DNA from: Nostoc sp. HK-01
Lineage (GTDB): Bacteria; Cyanobacteriota; Cyanobacteriia; Cyanobacteriales; Nostocaceae
Direction of reading: 5' to 3'
Assembly (NCBI GenBank): GCA_003990705.1
Contig: AP018318.1
Location: 2,235,501 to 2,299,500 of the forward strand
Length of the DNA stretch: 64,000 nt
Shown here: one piece after another, positions 1 to 11,340 of the stretch
Position numbering within the stretch: position 1 is the first letter of the stretch
Layout of the letters: each line of letters opens with the position of its first letter
Position numbers and translations under genes: made by a program
The notes under the pieces: generated by a model
Seen by the model: the letters and a program-made list of their open reading frames with translations, nothing else
Database searches by the model: none
What the model was told of the DNA's origin: nothing

Positions 1-127
1 CGCGCCGAACTACTTTGACTGGTTGCCAAGGTGGAGTTAGCATTTGTAGGATATCTGGCCTTTCATGAAATTGCCAAACTACTTCTATTGGGGCATTAAT
101 CACAGATGAATGGTTGAAGTGCAGCAT
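1..127 (-). CDS. SRPBCC family protein, N-terminal part only (cut by left window edge)
   Basis: Reading the reverse strand from the ATG at 127 gives 42 codons open to the window edge. The peptide starts MLHFNHSSVINAPIEVVW and continues with HERPDILQ and TPPWQPV. This is the typical start of the SRPBCC (START-like, hydrophobic ligand-binding) proteins of cyanobacteria: a first beta-strand followed by a NAP-[IV]-E-x-VW helix start. Only the first quarter or so of a usual 150-residue domain is visible, so ligand and function cannot be said. The gene reads away from the window and lies downstream of the CPXCG gene on the same strand. Confidence 0.7.
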   Translation of the reverse strand, partial: MLHFNHSSVINAPIEVVWQFHERPDILQMLTPPWQPVKVVRR

Positions 128-229
128 GAACAGCAAAACCTAAAACTCATACCAATTGAAAAAAATGATGGCGATAGATGGTATTGATACACCTAAGAGA
201 CACAAAGCGATTCTAAATCTAAAACTGTA

Positions 230-421
230 TCAGCCTTCGTCGTATTCGGTATCTATTTCAATATCTAGAGTATCTTCATCAATCCGCACATACAAAATAT
301 TGGGGTTACAGCAAACTTGACAGTCTTCAACATAAGATTGTTGTCCCCCAGCACTCAAGTCTATAAAGGTTAAGTTTGGTTCGCCACAAAAGGCACAGTA
401 ATACTCAGCAGTTGTTTGCAT
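230..421 (-). CDS. CPXCG motif-containing cysteine-rich protein
   Basis: A 63-residue acidic protein with two cysteine pairs, YYCAFCGEPN near residue 9 and CQVCCNPN near residue 34. The spacing suggests a single small zinc ribbon, followed by an acidic tail (EDTLDIEIDTEYDEG). It matches the small bacterial CPXCG family, whose function is unknown. It lies 11 bp after the end of the radical SAM gene on the same strand, so the two are probably cotranscribed. The pairing may mean an accessory role to the radical SAM protein, but that is only inference. Confidence 0.75.
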   Translation of the reverse strand: MQTTAEYYCAFCGEPNLTFIDLSAGGQQSYVEDCQVCCNPNILYVRIDEDTLDIEIDTEYDEG

Positions 422-432
422 TCAATTTTTGA

Positions 433-2079
433 CTATGAATTTAAGGGTTGCAATTCTTTGGGGGCTGAACGGAAATGACTGGTAGCCTCATCCAAGTGCT
501 TTAGTAGTGTAGACTGCGGTAGCGGCCCTTGCAAGTGGCTCCAAGGCAAGACTTGAGTTGTTGACCAATTATTATGAACGTAGAAATCTAAATCGGGGAT
601 TTGTCCTTTAAGTTGCTTGAAGGCGCGTTTGTAACTACCCAAGGAGTCGCCAAAGTCGCGGGTGAGTTCGAGAAGTTGAGATAAGCGGCGATCGCCTCTG
701 GATAACAAAGCCTGTATGATAGACCAGTTATAACTTTCGGGACGAAAATCTATCCCCTGGGGTTTAAGTTGTTTTTGTAAAAGCTGCAACCGTTTTTCTG
801 CTTGACGGTTTACGCCAAACCATTGAAATGGTGTATGGGATTTCGGTACAAAGGTGCTACAACCAAAGCTTAACCGCAATCCTGGCGCAGCTTTTTTAAT
901 ACTCCGCATCATCGCTACAGTTGCGTCTAAATCTTCCGCCTCTTCCCCAGGAATACCAACCATCCCGTAGAGTTTCAAGCTGGAGAGTCCGCCAGCTTTG
1001 GCATTTATCGCCGCTTGGATAATTTCATCATTTTGCAGCTTTTTGTTGATGATTTGCCGCAGTTTATCTGAACCACTTTCTACAGCAATGGTAAGCGATC
1101 GCGTGTCTCGTTTTGCTAAAGTTTGAGCCAACTGCACCGTTACTGTATTAGTTCTCACGGAAGCAATACTCAGCCGCACATCATCAAATTTTGGCTGACT
1201 AATATAATTCAATAACTCCTCAAACTCTGGATGTTGTGTGACAGAAGCACCCAATAATCCCAAGCGGTTTGTTACTTGTAACCCGCGTTCAATCGCTGGC
1301 ATTAATGAATCTTCGAGGCTGGCTGTTCTAAATGGTAAAGTCAGATAACTTGCCAAACAAAAGCGGCACATTTCTGGACAACTCCGCACCACCTCCACCA
1401 TGTAAATATTTTCCCAAGCAGCTTTTTCTGTAACTACTGTTGAAGCTGAGAGAATATTTCCGCGATAAGTTTGCTTTTGTACAACTGCCGGAACATCTGG
1501 ATCAATCGGCTTAATTGACTTAACCTCACCATCAGGTATTTGATATTCCACCTCATACAAACTTGGAATATAAATTCCAGGTACTTGTGCCAATCTTTTT
1601 AACTGAATTTGTCTAGGAGCGTGTCTAACTTCTTTGTAAGCTTCAACAAAATTTCCCAGCAGATTTTCTCCATCTCCTAACAATATAATATCAAAAAAAT
1701 CAGCAAAAGGCTCAGGATTAGCCGTCAAAACTGGGCCACCACCAAAAATGATAGGGTGCGAATCATTACGCAAATTTGCCAGAATCGGAATATCTAAAGA
1801 TTCAAGTAAATTTAAAATATTCACATAATCTAATTCCCAAGAAATCGAAAATCCCACAATTTCTGGCTGTCTAGGAAGTTGTTCATGTATATCAGTAAAT
1901 AGACGACTCACCTGCACATCATCGCGCGTTGCTAAAGTTGCCCAAACTACCTGATAGCCGAGGCTAGTAATACCCACACTATATTCATTCGGAAAGGCAA
2001 AAATTAGAGGTATTGCATCAGTATCAGGAGTAGTTTGAGTAAATAAAAGACGTTCAGCAGCAAATACAGATGATGTCAT
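433..2079 (-). CDS. B12-binding-type radical SAM protein
   Basis: A 548-residue protein. Residues about 25-170 look like a Rossmann-type B12-binding domain (FPNEYSVGITSLGYQ, IIFGGGPVLTANPEPFADFF). A radical SAM core follows, with the iron-sulfur motif CPEMCRFC (CxxxCxxC) near residue 234, then the barrel segments (ESGSDKLRQIINKK, LYGMVGIPGEEAEDL). It belongs to the conserved cyanobacterial group of 'Fe-S oxidoreductase' proteins of unknown substrate. Methyltransferase or rearrangement chemistry is possible. The canonical B12 ligand motif DxHxxG is not evident, so cobalamin binding is uncertain. It is the first gene of an apparent operon with the CPXCG protein. Confidence 0.8.
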   Translation of the reverse strand: MTSSVFAAERLLFTQTTPDTDAIPLIFAFPNEYSVGITSLGYQVVWATLATRDDVQVSRLFTDIHEQLPRQPEIVGFSISWELDYVNILNLLESLDIPILANLRNDSHPIIFGGGPVLTANPEPFADFFDIILLGDGENLLGNFVEAYKEVRHAPRQIQLKRLAQVPGIYIPSLYEVEYQIPDGEVKSIKPIDPDVPAVVQKQTYRGNILSASTVVTEKAAWENIYMVEVVRSCPEMCRFCLASYLTLPFRTASLEDSLMPAIERGLQVTNRLGLLGASVTQHPEFEELLNYISQPKFDDVRLSIASVRTNTVTVQLAQTLAKRDTRSLTIAVESGSDKLRQIINKKLQNDEIIQAAINAKAGGLSSLKLYGMVGIPGEEAEDLDATVAMMRSIKKAAPGLRLSFGCSTFVPKSHTPFQWFGVNRQAEKRLQLLQKQLKPQGIDFRPESYNWSIIQALLSRGDRRLSQLLELTRDFGDSLGSYKRAFKQLKGQIPDLDFYVHNNWSTTQVLPWSHLQGPLPQSTLLKHLDEATSHFRSAPKELQPLNS

Positions 2080-2313
2080 GTGAAAATAATTTTTAATTCG
2101 TAATTCGTAATTTTTGAAACTATATTTCAGAGTTAGCGAAAAAATTACACAAAGACTCTGCGTAACTTTGGTTTACCTCCGCCAGCTTCTGCGTTGAAAA
2201 GCAAACTTTCAACCATTTCTTAGTATAACTTAACAAAATATAATTCATCTCCTCTATAGAGAATCAGGCGTTGGAGATTTGAATGAAATTTCCCCTGCTA
2301 ATTAAGTAAAGTT

Positions 2314-3402
2314 TTATGAGAAAGAACAAGCGATCGCTAACTCTGCATGTTGTAGGAATGTAGCTTTATCTAAAGCATGAACAATATATTGCGGTGTTTG
2401 TGCTAATAAATTTTCAATTCTTTGCCTAGCGGCTGTAACTACCTCTTTCTTTAAGTTACCGTTACTGAGAGCATCAGCAAAATCTCCCGCCATGTAATAA
2501 GTACGTTCTAAAGACGATGAATTGATATTGCGCGAGAGGATAAACAAGTCACAACCAGCGTTAAAGGCGCGGGCGACAGTTCCGCTTTGGGTAAACCTAT
2601 CGGAAATTGCTTTCATATCTAAGTCATCGGAGACAACTACACCTTCAAACCCTAGTTCTTCTCGGAGGATATTCTTCAAAATCCGTTGCGAAATAGTCGC
2701 CGGTACATCTGGGTCAATTTGGGGAAATAAAATGTGAGTTGTCATAATTAAGGGAATTTGAGCATCAATCAAAGCTTTGAAAGGTATTAGTTCGCGATCG
2801 CGCAAATCTTGTACAGTTAAATTCAGCACTGGTAACTCAAAATGAGAATCTGTACTAGTGTCTCCATGTCCCGGAAAATGCTTGGCGCAGCCTAAAATAC
2901 CAGACTCTTGCAGCCCTAAATAATATGCCAACGCTCCTTGTGCAGCGGTTTCTGGTGTATTACCAAAGGCACGCGGCCCAATTACCGGGTTATGCGGATT
3001 AGAGTAAATATCAGCAGCAGGCGACCAGGATACGTTAATCCCCAGTGATTTCAACTCTCTAGCTGTAGCTTTTGCTACTTCCCTAGCTTGCGATCGCAAC
3101 AAAGCCGCATAAGGAAATCTTGTAATTGGTAAAGGTGTACGGACTACACGCCCACCTTCATGATCTAAAGTCATGAACATTGAATCGCGTTCTGCATATT
3201 CACGAATTTGGTCTATAAGTTCTTGAAAGCTGGCTAACCAAACCTGATAAGGAACGCCATCTATAAAGTTTTTTCCAAAAAATATCACCCCGACTGGTTT
3301 TAATTCACTGAGCGCCCGTTTATCATCATCACTCAATTTTGTGCCGGAAATACCGAGAATCAGATGATTTCCGAATAGTTCTAGCTCCCGTGATCCTGGC
3401 AT
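2314..3402 (-). CDS. Glycoside hydrolase family 3 beta-N-acetylhexosaminidase (NagZ-like)
   Basis: A 362-residue single-domain GH3 enzyme. It carries the hexosaminidase signature KHFPGHGDTSTDSH near residue 180, which holds the catalytic His, and SDDLDMKAI near residue 262 with the probable Asp nucleophile. The N-terminal segment LDHEGGRVVRTPLP is also typical of NagZ. NagZ removes GlcNAc from anhydromuropeptides during peptidoglycan recycling in the cytoplasm. No signal peptide is visible, which agrees with that role. The gene stands alone and is transcribed away from crtP. Length and motifs fit the family; the exact substrate is inferred. Confidence 0.85.
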   Translation of the reverse strand: MPGSRELELFGNHLILGISGTKLSDDDKRALSELKPVGVIFFGKNFIDGVPYQVWLASFQELIDQIREYAERDSMFMTLDHEGGRVVRTPLPITRFPYAALLRSQAREVAKATARELKSLGINVSWSPAADIYSNPHNPVIGPRAFGNTPETAAQGALAYYLGLQESGILGCAKHFPGHGDTSTDSHFELPVLNLTVQDLRDRELIPFKALIDAQIPLIMTTHILFPQIDPDVPATISQRILKNILREELGFEGVVVSDDLDMKAISDRFTQSGTVARAFNAGCDLFILSRNINSSSLERTYYMAGDFADALSNGNLKKEVVTAARQRIENLLAQTPQYIVHALDKATFLQHAELAIACSFS

Positions 3403-3674
3403 AATTTATTACCTATAATTGTTGTTTAAATTTTGAGGCTAGAGAAGAAACGTTTTGATTTTCTCATGATGAGCTAGAAAAAATGTTGATTAATGAAATC
3501 ATGAGTAAAAAATAGTACATTTTTTGTTTTTAGCCTTTAGCCTCTAGTCCCTAAATTCCTCTTCGCAGAAGTTTTTAGGTAAGCGATCGCACAATCACTG
3601 CCAAATGTAACGGTTTGCAACGTATAATGAGAACGGCAAAACCATTAAGAAATATTGAACAACAGTAGGTGTAA

Positions 3675-6030
<2,356 letters not shown>

Positions 6031-6092
6031 TCCACAGTCAATAGTCCATAGTCAAAATCTAATAACTATTGACTATTGACCATTGACTAAAA
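6031..6092. repeat. Short tandem repeats of the CAATAGT / CCATAGT type
   Basis: Directly after crtB come degenerate 7-mers (agtcaatagtccatagtc, then actattgactattgacc) on both strands. They form an imperfect inverted repeat around 6050-6090. These are the STRR heptamers common between Nostoc genes. The same words recur at 29880-30013 and 58175-58350. No coding function is seen. Confidence 0.75.
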
Positions 6093-6141
6093 ATTGTTTG
6101 ACTTTCTCTAAAAAACTGCTATCATTAATATTCGTGACCCT

Positions 6142-6233
6142 GGAGAGGTGGCTGAGTGGTCGAAAGCGGCAGATTGCTAATCTGTTGTACGGCAGGCAAC
6201 TCCGTACCGAGGGTTCGAATCCCTCCCTCTCCG
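6142..6233 (+). tRNA. tRNA-Ser(GCT)
   Basis: A 92-nt cloverleaf. The acceptor GGAGAGG (6142-6148) pairs with CCTCTCC (6226-6232), with discriminator G. The anticodon stem GCAGA/TCTGT encloses the loop TTGCTAA with anticodon GCT. A long class II variable arm (gtacggcaggcaactccgtac) is expected for serine. The T-loop is GGTTCGAATCC. The 3' CCA is not encoded. Confidence 0.97.
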
Positions 6234-6428
6234 TTTTTCGGCAGTATGTAGCACTCAGTACTGCATAGTATTAAACAAATATTAATATTAATGTCAGCAT
6301 TAACACAGATACTCCTGATGGTAGATGTTATTATTTAACATTTGGAGTCTGTTAAGATCAAGCTAACCTGAAACATAGTTTGAAACTTGCTTTCAGACTC
6401 CTGCATATCAGAGGAGTGAAAGTAAATT

Positions 6429-7742
6429 ATGCCAAGAATTACTACTGCCCTAGCCTTGAGTGTAGCTACCATAGCCACAGGCTTTTTGATGGCAGCTTGC
6501 GATAATGCCAATACCAGCAATACCACCAGTACTACTTCCCCAAGCGCTAACTCAACCAGTACAACCAGCAGTACTGATGGGTTAAAAATTGGGACGCTAC
6601 TACCAACAACAGGTGATTTAGCTTCCATTGGTCAGCAGATGGTAGGTTCTGTGCCTTTACTAGTGGATACCGTCAATGCTTGTGGAGGAGTCAATGGCAA
6701 AAACGTCACACTCGTACAAGTAGACGACCAAACCGACCCCAAAGCCGGTGCAGCTGGAATGACAAAACTGGCAACTCTAGATAAAGTTGCAGGTGTAGTC
6801 GGTTCCTTTGCTAGTAGTGTTTCCACAGCAGCGGTTTCTGTTGCTGTACCAAATAAAGTCATGATAGTGTCTCCTGGTAGTACCAGTCCTGTATTTACAG
6901 ATAAAGCGAAAAAAGGCGACTTTAAAGGATTTTGGGCGCGGACTGCACCCCCGGATACTTACCAAGCGCTGGCATTAGCGCAATTAGCTAACAAAAAAGG
7001 TTTTAAACGCGTTTCCACAGTCGTAATTAATAACGATTACGGTGTGGGTTTTGAAAAGGCATTTGTCGAAACTTTTGAAAAATTAGGTGGCACAGTGGTT
7101 AATAAAAATAACCCAGTGCGTTACGACCCCAAAGCCCAAACCTTTGACACCGAAGCGGCGGCGGCGTTTGCTGGTAAGCCAGATGCAGTAGTCGCTGTAC
7201 TTTATGCAGAGACAGGTAGTCTACTCTTAAAAGCAGCCTATCAACAAGGTTTGACCAAGGGAGTCCAAGTTCTGCTGACAGATGGCGTGAAATCACCTAC
7301 CTTCCCAGAACAAGTAGGTAAAGGGAGCGATGGCAAATTTATCTTAACTGGAGCGCTAGGTACAGTACCAGGTTCCGATGGCAAAGCCTTAGAAGCTTTT
7401 AACAAATTGTGGAAAGAGAAAAAAGGTGGTTCACCGGGAGAATACGCACCCCAAGCCTGGGATGCAGCTGCATTGTTAGTCTTAGCAGCACAAGCCGCTA
7501 AAGACAACACAGGTGTGGGTATTTCCAGTAAAATTCGGGAAGTTGCGGCTGGCTCAGGTACAGAAGTTACTGATGTTTGTGAAGGCTTAAAGCTACTCAA
7601 AGAAGGTAAAACGATTAACTACCAAGGTGCTAGTGGCAACGTAGATGTTGATGCTAACGGTGATGTCCTTGGTGTTTATGACGTTTGGACTGTAGGAGAT
7701 GACGGCAAAATTAGCGTGATAGATAAAGTTACACCTAAATAG
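6429..7742 (+). CDS. Periplasmic ligand-binding lipoprotein of a branched-chain amino-acid-type ABC transporter
   Basis: A 437-residue type I periplasmic binding protein (LivJ/LivK-like). It has a lipoprotein signal peptide with lipobox LMAAC (Cys24) and a Ser/Thr/Asn-rich linker (residues 26-50). The two-lobed binding domain begins LKIGTLLPTTGDLASIGQQM and includes VVGSFASSVSTAAVSVAV. It should deliver amino acids, or urea/amide-type solutes, to an ABC permease anchored elsewhere; no permease or ATPase gene is adjacent. It resembles the cyanobacterial N-I system binding protein NatB, but the substrate is not provable here. The ATG follows a purine-rich GAGGAG. A hairpin terminator follows at 7749. 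Confidence 0.85.
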   Translation: MPRITTALALSVATIATGFLMAACDNANTSNTTSTTSPSANSTSTTSSTDGLKIGTLLPTTGDLASIGQQMVGSVPLLVDTVNACGGVNGKNVTLVQVDDQTDPKAGAAGMTKLATLDKVAGVVGSFASSVSTAAVSVAVPNKVMIVSPGSTSPVFTDKAKKGDFKGFWARTAPPDTYQALALAQLANKKGFKRVSTVVINNDYGVGFEKAFVETFEKLGGTVVNKNNPVRYDPKAQTFDTEAAAAFAGKPDAVVAVLYAETGSLLLKAAYQQGLTKGVQVLLTDGVKSPTFPEQVGKGSDGKFILTGALGTVPGSDGKALEAFNKLWKEKKGGSPGEYAPQAWDAAALLVLAAQAAKDNTGVGISSKIREVAAGSGTEVTDVCEGLKLLKEGKTINYQGASGNVDVDANGDVLGVYDVWTVGDDGKISVIDKVTPK

Positions 7743-7748
7743 TGATGA

Positions 7749-7780
7749 AAAAGGCAAAAGAAAAAATTCTTTTGCCTTTT
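7749..7780. terminator. Intrinsic terminator after the binding-protein gene
   Basis: A perfect inverted repeat AAAAGGCAAAAG (7749-7760) / CTTTTGCCTTTT (7769-7780) with an 8-nt loop starts 6 bp after the stop codon. The downstream arm supplies a T-rich end. A second short hairpin, ccttccct/agggaagg, lies at about 7814-7832. Confidence 0.75.
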
Positions 7781-7900
7781 GCGCAACGAAGAGAGGCTTT
7801 GATTCTTGCTCCCCTTCCCTTGTAGGGAAGGGGCTGGGGGTTAGGTTTAAGATAAAGTTGCACACGGCGTTAAATTAATTTTGAGGGAATGGGGAAAACT

Positions 7901-8839
7901 TTACAGATTGCTAATGGCTTCTGCAACTAGTTTTGAGACCAAAGGTAGAATATCGCGGTTGGTAGCATTGGCTTTACCTTCAGTAAAAACTACTAGCAAA
8001 TAAGGAGGCTTATCAGGTATTTCAATATACGCTGCATCGTGACGTACTTGACTTGTCCAACCTGCTTTTGACCAAATTTGCGCGTTTTGCGGTAAACCAC
8101 CACCGATAAAACCTGTGATTTGGTCTTCTTCAACATCTTTAGGTAAATCTTCGGGGTTGGTACTGCGCTTGAGTAGATTCATCATAGCTTGCGATCGCCC
8201 ACTCGAAACTGCGACCCCACCCACGATACTATGTACCACACGAGCGATCGCATTTGTCGTCAACATATTGCGATTCTCAAACATCTCCCCATAAAATGCC
8301 CTTTCCCGTCCATAAGGGCCATCACCCCAAGTTTTTTGGCAAACATTAATTGTCTCCATTTCCTCCCAACCCAAGGATTGGTAGTAGCGGTTAATAATAT
8401 GACGTTGTTGCTTCCAAGTTTCAAAAGGCCCTGGTGATAACTCTGGCCCTGAAGTAGTCCCAGTCAAAATATCTACAACTAAACTGGTCGCATCATTACT
8501 AGAATCAATTATCATATCGCCCAAGGCTCTCTCCAATTCCTTCGAGGTTTGGATCATGCCTTTTTCTAGCCATTCATTTACTGCAACCAAGTAAAATAAC
8601 TTAACCACACTCGCGGGGTAAATCCGTTCCACACCGCGATAAGTAAAACCACGGACTGGGTGATGCCAAAAGGCATCAGGAGTTAAAGCGCCACCAGTAT
8701 TTACGAGTACTGGCGGATCGTAGACAACCCAAGTCAAAGCAATTTGATTTTGGGCTAATGTCGGAAATGTTGCCCAAGTTGCCTCTAAAATGCCATTACC
8801 CAAATTTTCCAGTTGTTCGTCTTTTCTAAAGAAAACCAT
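7901..8839 (-). CDS. Serine hydrolase, class A beta-lactamase-like fold
   Basis: A 312-residue protein with the three active-site motifs of the penicillin-binding/class A beta-lactamase superfamily: SxxK as S77-V-V-K80, SxN as S113-S-N115, and K258-A-G260 in place of KTG. No signal peptide is visible, which is unusual for a true beta-lactamase. The class A omega-loop motif ExxLN is not obvious. It could be a peptidase or esterase acting on peptidoglycan fragments. Its ATG (8839) lies only 6 bp from the divergent start of the NlpC/P60 endopeptidase gene, which suggests a shared cell-wall role and overlapping promoters. Confidence 0.75.
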   Translation of the reverse strand: MVFFRKDEQLENLGNGILEATWATFPTLAQNQIALTWVVYDPPVLVNTGGALTPDAFWHHPVRGFTYRGVERIYPASVVKLFYLVAVNEWLEKGMIQTSKELERALGDMIIDSSNDATSLVVDILTGTTSGPELSPGPFETWKQQRHIINRYYQSLGWEEMETINVCQKTWGDGPYGRERAFYGEMFENRNMLTTNAIARVVHSIVGGVAVSSGRSQAMMNLLKRSTNPEDLPKDVEEDQITGFIGGGLPQNAQIWSKAGWTSQVRHDAAYIEIPDKPPYLLVVFTEGKANATNRDILPLVSKLVAEAISNL

Positions 8840-8845
8840 CGAATA

Positions 8846-9550
8846 ATGCTCTCTAATTCAGAATCCCAAATCTTCAATTTGACCGCATCTGAATACCAGT
8901 GTCTCGCTCACCTCAACTTATACGATTCTCCAGGATGTACGGGCTTGGCAACTCAAGCTGCTGCTGGGCGACATTTACAGGTAACATCAAATCATCAGGA
9001 TACAGCGGTTGAGGTGTATTTATGTGAGGATGATTATCCAGGCTGGGTGTCGTTTGCTGATTTAGGTTTATTACAACCTGCTACTGTACATTATCAAGCT
9101 GCAACATTGGCGGAAACTGAAATTAAAAAACTACTTCCCAAAGTGATTGCTTTTGCTCAAAAAGCTATGGAACAACCTAATGAGTATCTTTGGGGTGGGA
9201 CAGTGGGGCCAAATTATGACTGTTCTGGCTTGATGCAGGCGGCGTTTGTCTCGGTGGGGATTTGGCTACCAAGAGATGCTTATCAACAAGAAGCCTTTGT
9301 TCAACCAATCCAGTTGTCAGAATTAGTACTAGGAGATTTAGTATTTTTCGGCACACCAGAAAAAGCGACTCATGTCGGGCTTTATTTGGGTGATGGTGCT
9401 TATATTCATAGTTCAGGAAAGGCACAAGGACGGAATGGAATTGGGATTGATGTTCTTTCGGAACAGGGAGATGCGGTGAGTCGGTCATATTATCAGCAAC
9501 TACGCGGTGCTGGCAGAGTTGTGAAAAGTTACGAACCAAAGAGGATTTGA
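8846..9550 (+). CDS. NlpC/P60 cysteine endopeptidase (C40), AvPCP-type gamma-D-glutamyl-L-diamino acid endopeptidase
   Basis: A 234-residue protein from the ATG at 8846: an N-terminal SH3b-like domain (about residues 1-85) and a C-terminal NlpC/P60 domain. The catalytic residues are Cys126 in YDCSGLMQ, His176 in THVGLYLGDG and His188 in AYIHSSG. This numbering agrees with the structurally characterised Anabaena variabilis endopeptidase AvPCP and supports this start rather than the longer reading from 8813. The enzyme cleaves the D-Glu/diaminopimelate bond of peptidoglycan stem peptides, probably in recycling. It is divergent from the serine hydrolase and ends just before the glycosyltransferase gene. 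Confidence 0.9.
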   Translation: MLSNSESQIFNLTASEYQCLAHLNLYDSPGCTGLATQAAAGRHLQVTSNHQDTAVEVYLCEDDYPGWVSFADLGLLQPATVHYQAATLAETEIKKLLPKVIAFAQKAMEQPNEYLWGGTVGPNYDCSGLMQAAFVSVGIWLPRDAYQQEAFVQPIQLSELVLGDLVFFGTPEKATHVGLYLGDGAYIHSSGKAQGRNGIGIDVLSEQGDAVSRSYYQQLRGAGRVVKSYEPKRI

Positions 9551-9591
9551 GGACGCGGAGAGTTATGAGGAGTGGGTTGATTCCAGAGAGA

Positions 9592-10584
9592 ATGAGTGAG
9601 GAAAATGGGGTGATTTCCGCAAATGTACCAGCAGTATCGGTAGTAGTGCCAGTGCGTGACGAAGTGGAGAGTTTACCACATTTATTAGAGGCGATCGCAT
9701 CTACTTTATCTGATAGTCAAATTAGTTATGAAATCATCTGTGTTGATGATGGTTCCACAGATGGTTCGGCGGAATTTCTCAAAGCACAAGCGCAAAGTCG
9801 CAGTGATTTAAAGGCGGTAATTCTGCGACGCAATTACGGACAAACCGCAGCTATGTCTGCTGGGTTTAACTATGCGGTGGGTAAAGCCGTTGTCACTTTA
9901 GATGCTGACTTGCAAAATGATCCGGCTGATATCCCGATGCTATTGGCAAAGTTAGATGAAGGTTACGATTTGGTTAGCGGTTGGCGGCAAAAACGCCAAG
10001 ATGGGGCAGTAAATCGCTTACTTCCTTCTAAAATCGCTAACTGGCTGATTCGGCGCACTACTAGCGTTTATATTCATGACTACGGCTGTTCCCTCAAAGC
10101 CTATCGCTCAGAATTAGTGGCAGATATGCACCTCTATGGGGAATTGCACCGCTTTTTGCCAGCCCTGGCTTATATTGAAGGCGCAAGAATTACAGAAATG
10201 CCTGTACGTCACCACGCGAGGCGATTTGGTCGGAGTAAATACGGCATCTCGCGGACTTTTCGGGTGTTAATGGATTTATTAACTATTTTGTTTATGAAAA
10301 AGTTCCTCACCCGCCCGATGCACGTTTTTGGGTTGTTGGGTTTGATTTCGATGGCTTTGGGTGTGGGGATAGGAATTTATTTGACTTTCGTCAAGTTTGC
10401 ATTGGGTGAAATGATCGGTAATCGTCCGTTGCTAATTTTGGCAGTTTTATTATTAGTAACTGGTGTACAACTATTTTGCTTTGGTTTGTTGGCAGAGTTG
10501 TTGATGCGTACTTACCATGAATCTCAAGGACGACCTATCTATCGAGTGCGGGAAGTAGTTGAAAATAAAAATAACCCAACTTGA
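9592..10584 (+). CDS. Membrane-anchored family 2 glycosyltransferase (DPM1/GtrB-like)
   Basis: About 330 residues from the ATG at 9592, which has GAGAG upstream. An ATG at 9565 is an alternative. The GT-A domain has SVVVPVRDEVESLPHLL, the nucleotide-sugar residues VDDGSTDGS and the metal-binding DAD in LDADLQNDP. Two C-terminal membrane helices follow at roughly residues 245-315 (VFGLLGLISMALGVGIGIYL and LLILAVLLLVTGVQLFCFGL). Proteins of this shape move a sugar to a polyprenyl phosphate or act on glycolipids. The acceptor is unknown. It follows the peptidase gene closely and may be cotranscribed with it. Confidence 0.85.
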   Translation: MSEENGVISANVPAVSVVVPVRDEVESLPHLLEAIASTLSDSQISYEIICVDDGSTDGSAEFLKAQAQSRSDLKAVILRRNYGQTAAMSAGFNYAVGKAVVTLDADLQNDPADIPMLLAKLDEGYDLVSGWRQKRQDGAVNRLLPSKIANWLIRRTTSVYIHDYGCSLKAYRSELVADMHLYGELHRFLPALAYIEGARITEMPVRHHARRFGRSKYGISRTFRVLMDLLTILFMKKFLTRPMHVFGLLGLISMALGVGIGIYLTFVKFALGEMIGNRPLLILAVLLLVTGVQLFCFGLLAELLMRTYHESQGRPIYRVREVVENKNNPT

Positions 10585-10639
10585 TGTAATTCGTAATTAA
10601 CATTAGTAGTAGGTTTTTCTTTTTGCCTTTTGACTTATT

Positions 10640-11209
10640 ATGTTAGCCTCCCCCAACTACATCTCACCCGAAGAATATCTGCAAATGGAGGAAACAAGCT
10701 CCATTAAACATGAATATATTGACGGCTACATTTACGCAATGGCTGGAGCAAGTGACCCTCATGTTACCGTCGCGGGAAACCTGTTTGCTCTCGTGCGGAG
10801 TCATGTGCGCGGTTCTGGTTGCCGGGTTTACATAGCTGATATGAAAGCTCGAATTGAATCTTTGAATCGATACTACTATCCTGATGTGATGGTAACTTGC
10901 GATTCACGAGACCAAGAAACACCTGTATATAAAAGATTTCCCTGTTTAATTGTTGAAGTTTTATCTGACTCTACTGAAGCTTTCGACCGAGGGGATAAAT
11001 TCGCGGATTATCAAGCAATAGAAACTTTAAAAGAATACGTTTTAATTAATACAAAACGCCAGAGAATTGAATGTTTTCGGCTTAATGATGATGGTTTTTG
11101 GGTTCTACAAACATACACATCCCAAGACAAAACTTTTCGACTCAATAGTATTAATTTTGAGGCGACAATGGCAGAACTTTACGAAGATGTAGTATTTGAA
11201 TATCGCTAA
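10640..11209 (+). CDS. Uma2 family endonuclease-like protein (DUF820)
   Basis: A 189-residue PD-(D/E)XK-fold protein of the Uma2 family. The typical blocks are YISPEEYLQMEETSSIKHEYIDG, YYYPDVMVTCD with the conserved Asp, LIVEVLSDSTEAFDRGDKF with the E-x-hydrophobic core, and KEYVLINTKRQ. Cyanobacteria carry dozens of copies and their real role is not settled; mobile-element or host-defence use is only suspected. This copy looks intact. Two relatives occur at 25998-26657 and 27926-28462. Confidence 0.85.
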   Translation: MLASPNYISPEEYLQMEETSSIKHEYIDGYIYAMAGASDPHVTVAGNLFALVRSHVRGSGCRVYIADMKARIESLNRYYYPDVMVTCDSRDQETPVYKRFPCLIVEVLSDSTEAFDRGDKFADYQAIETLKEYVLINTKRQRIECFRLNDDGFWVLQTYTSQDKTFRLNSINFEATMAELYEDVVFEYR

Positions 11210-11340
11210 GTAAAATTAATTCTGCACCTCTGCTTTTATCCTCTAATACTTGCTTCAAATTGCTTTAATAACTACTTGGATACGGGCAGTAGTGGCAAAA
11301 AATATTAACTAACGTAAAAATATTAGAGCAATTATAGTTA

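Noticed and set aside
6083-6268. 61-codon frame over tRNA-Ser
   Set aside because: It is the tRNA read as protein (SGRKRQIANLLYGR), a well-known artefact.
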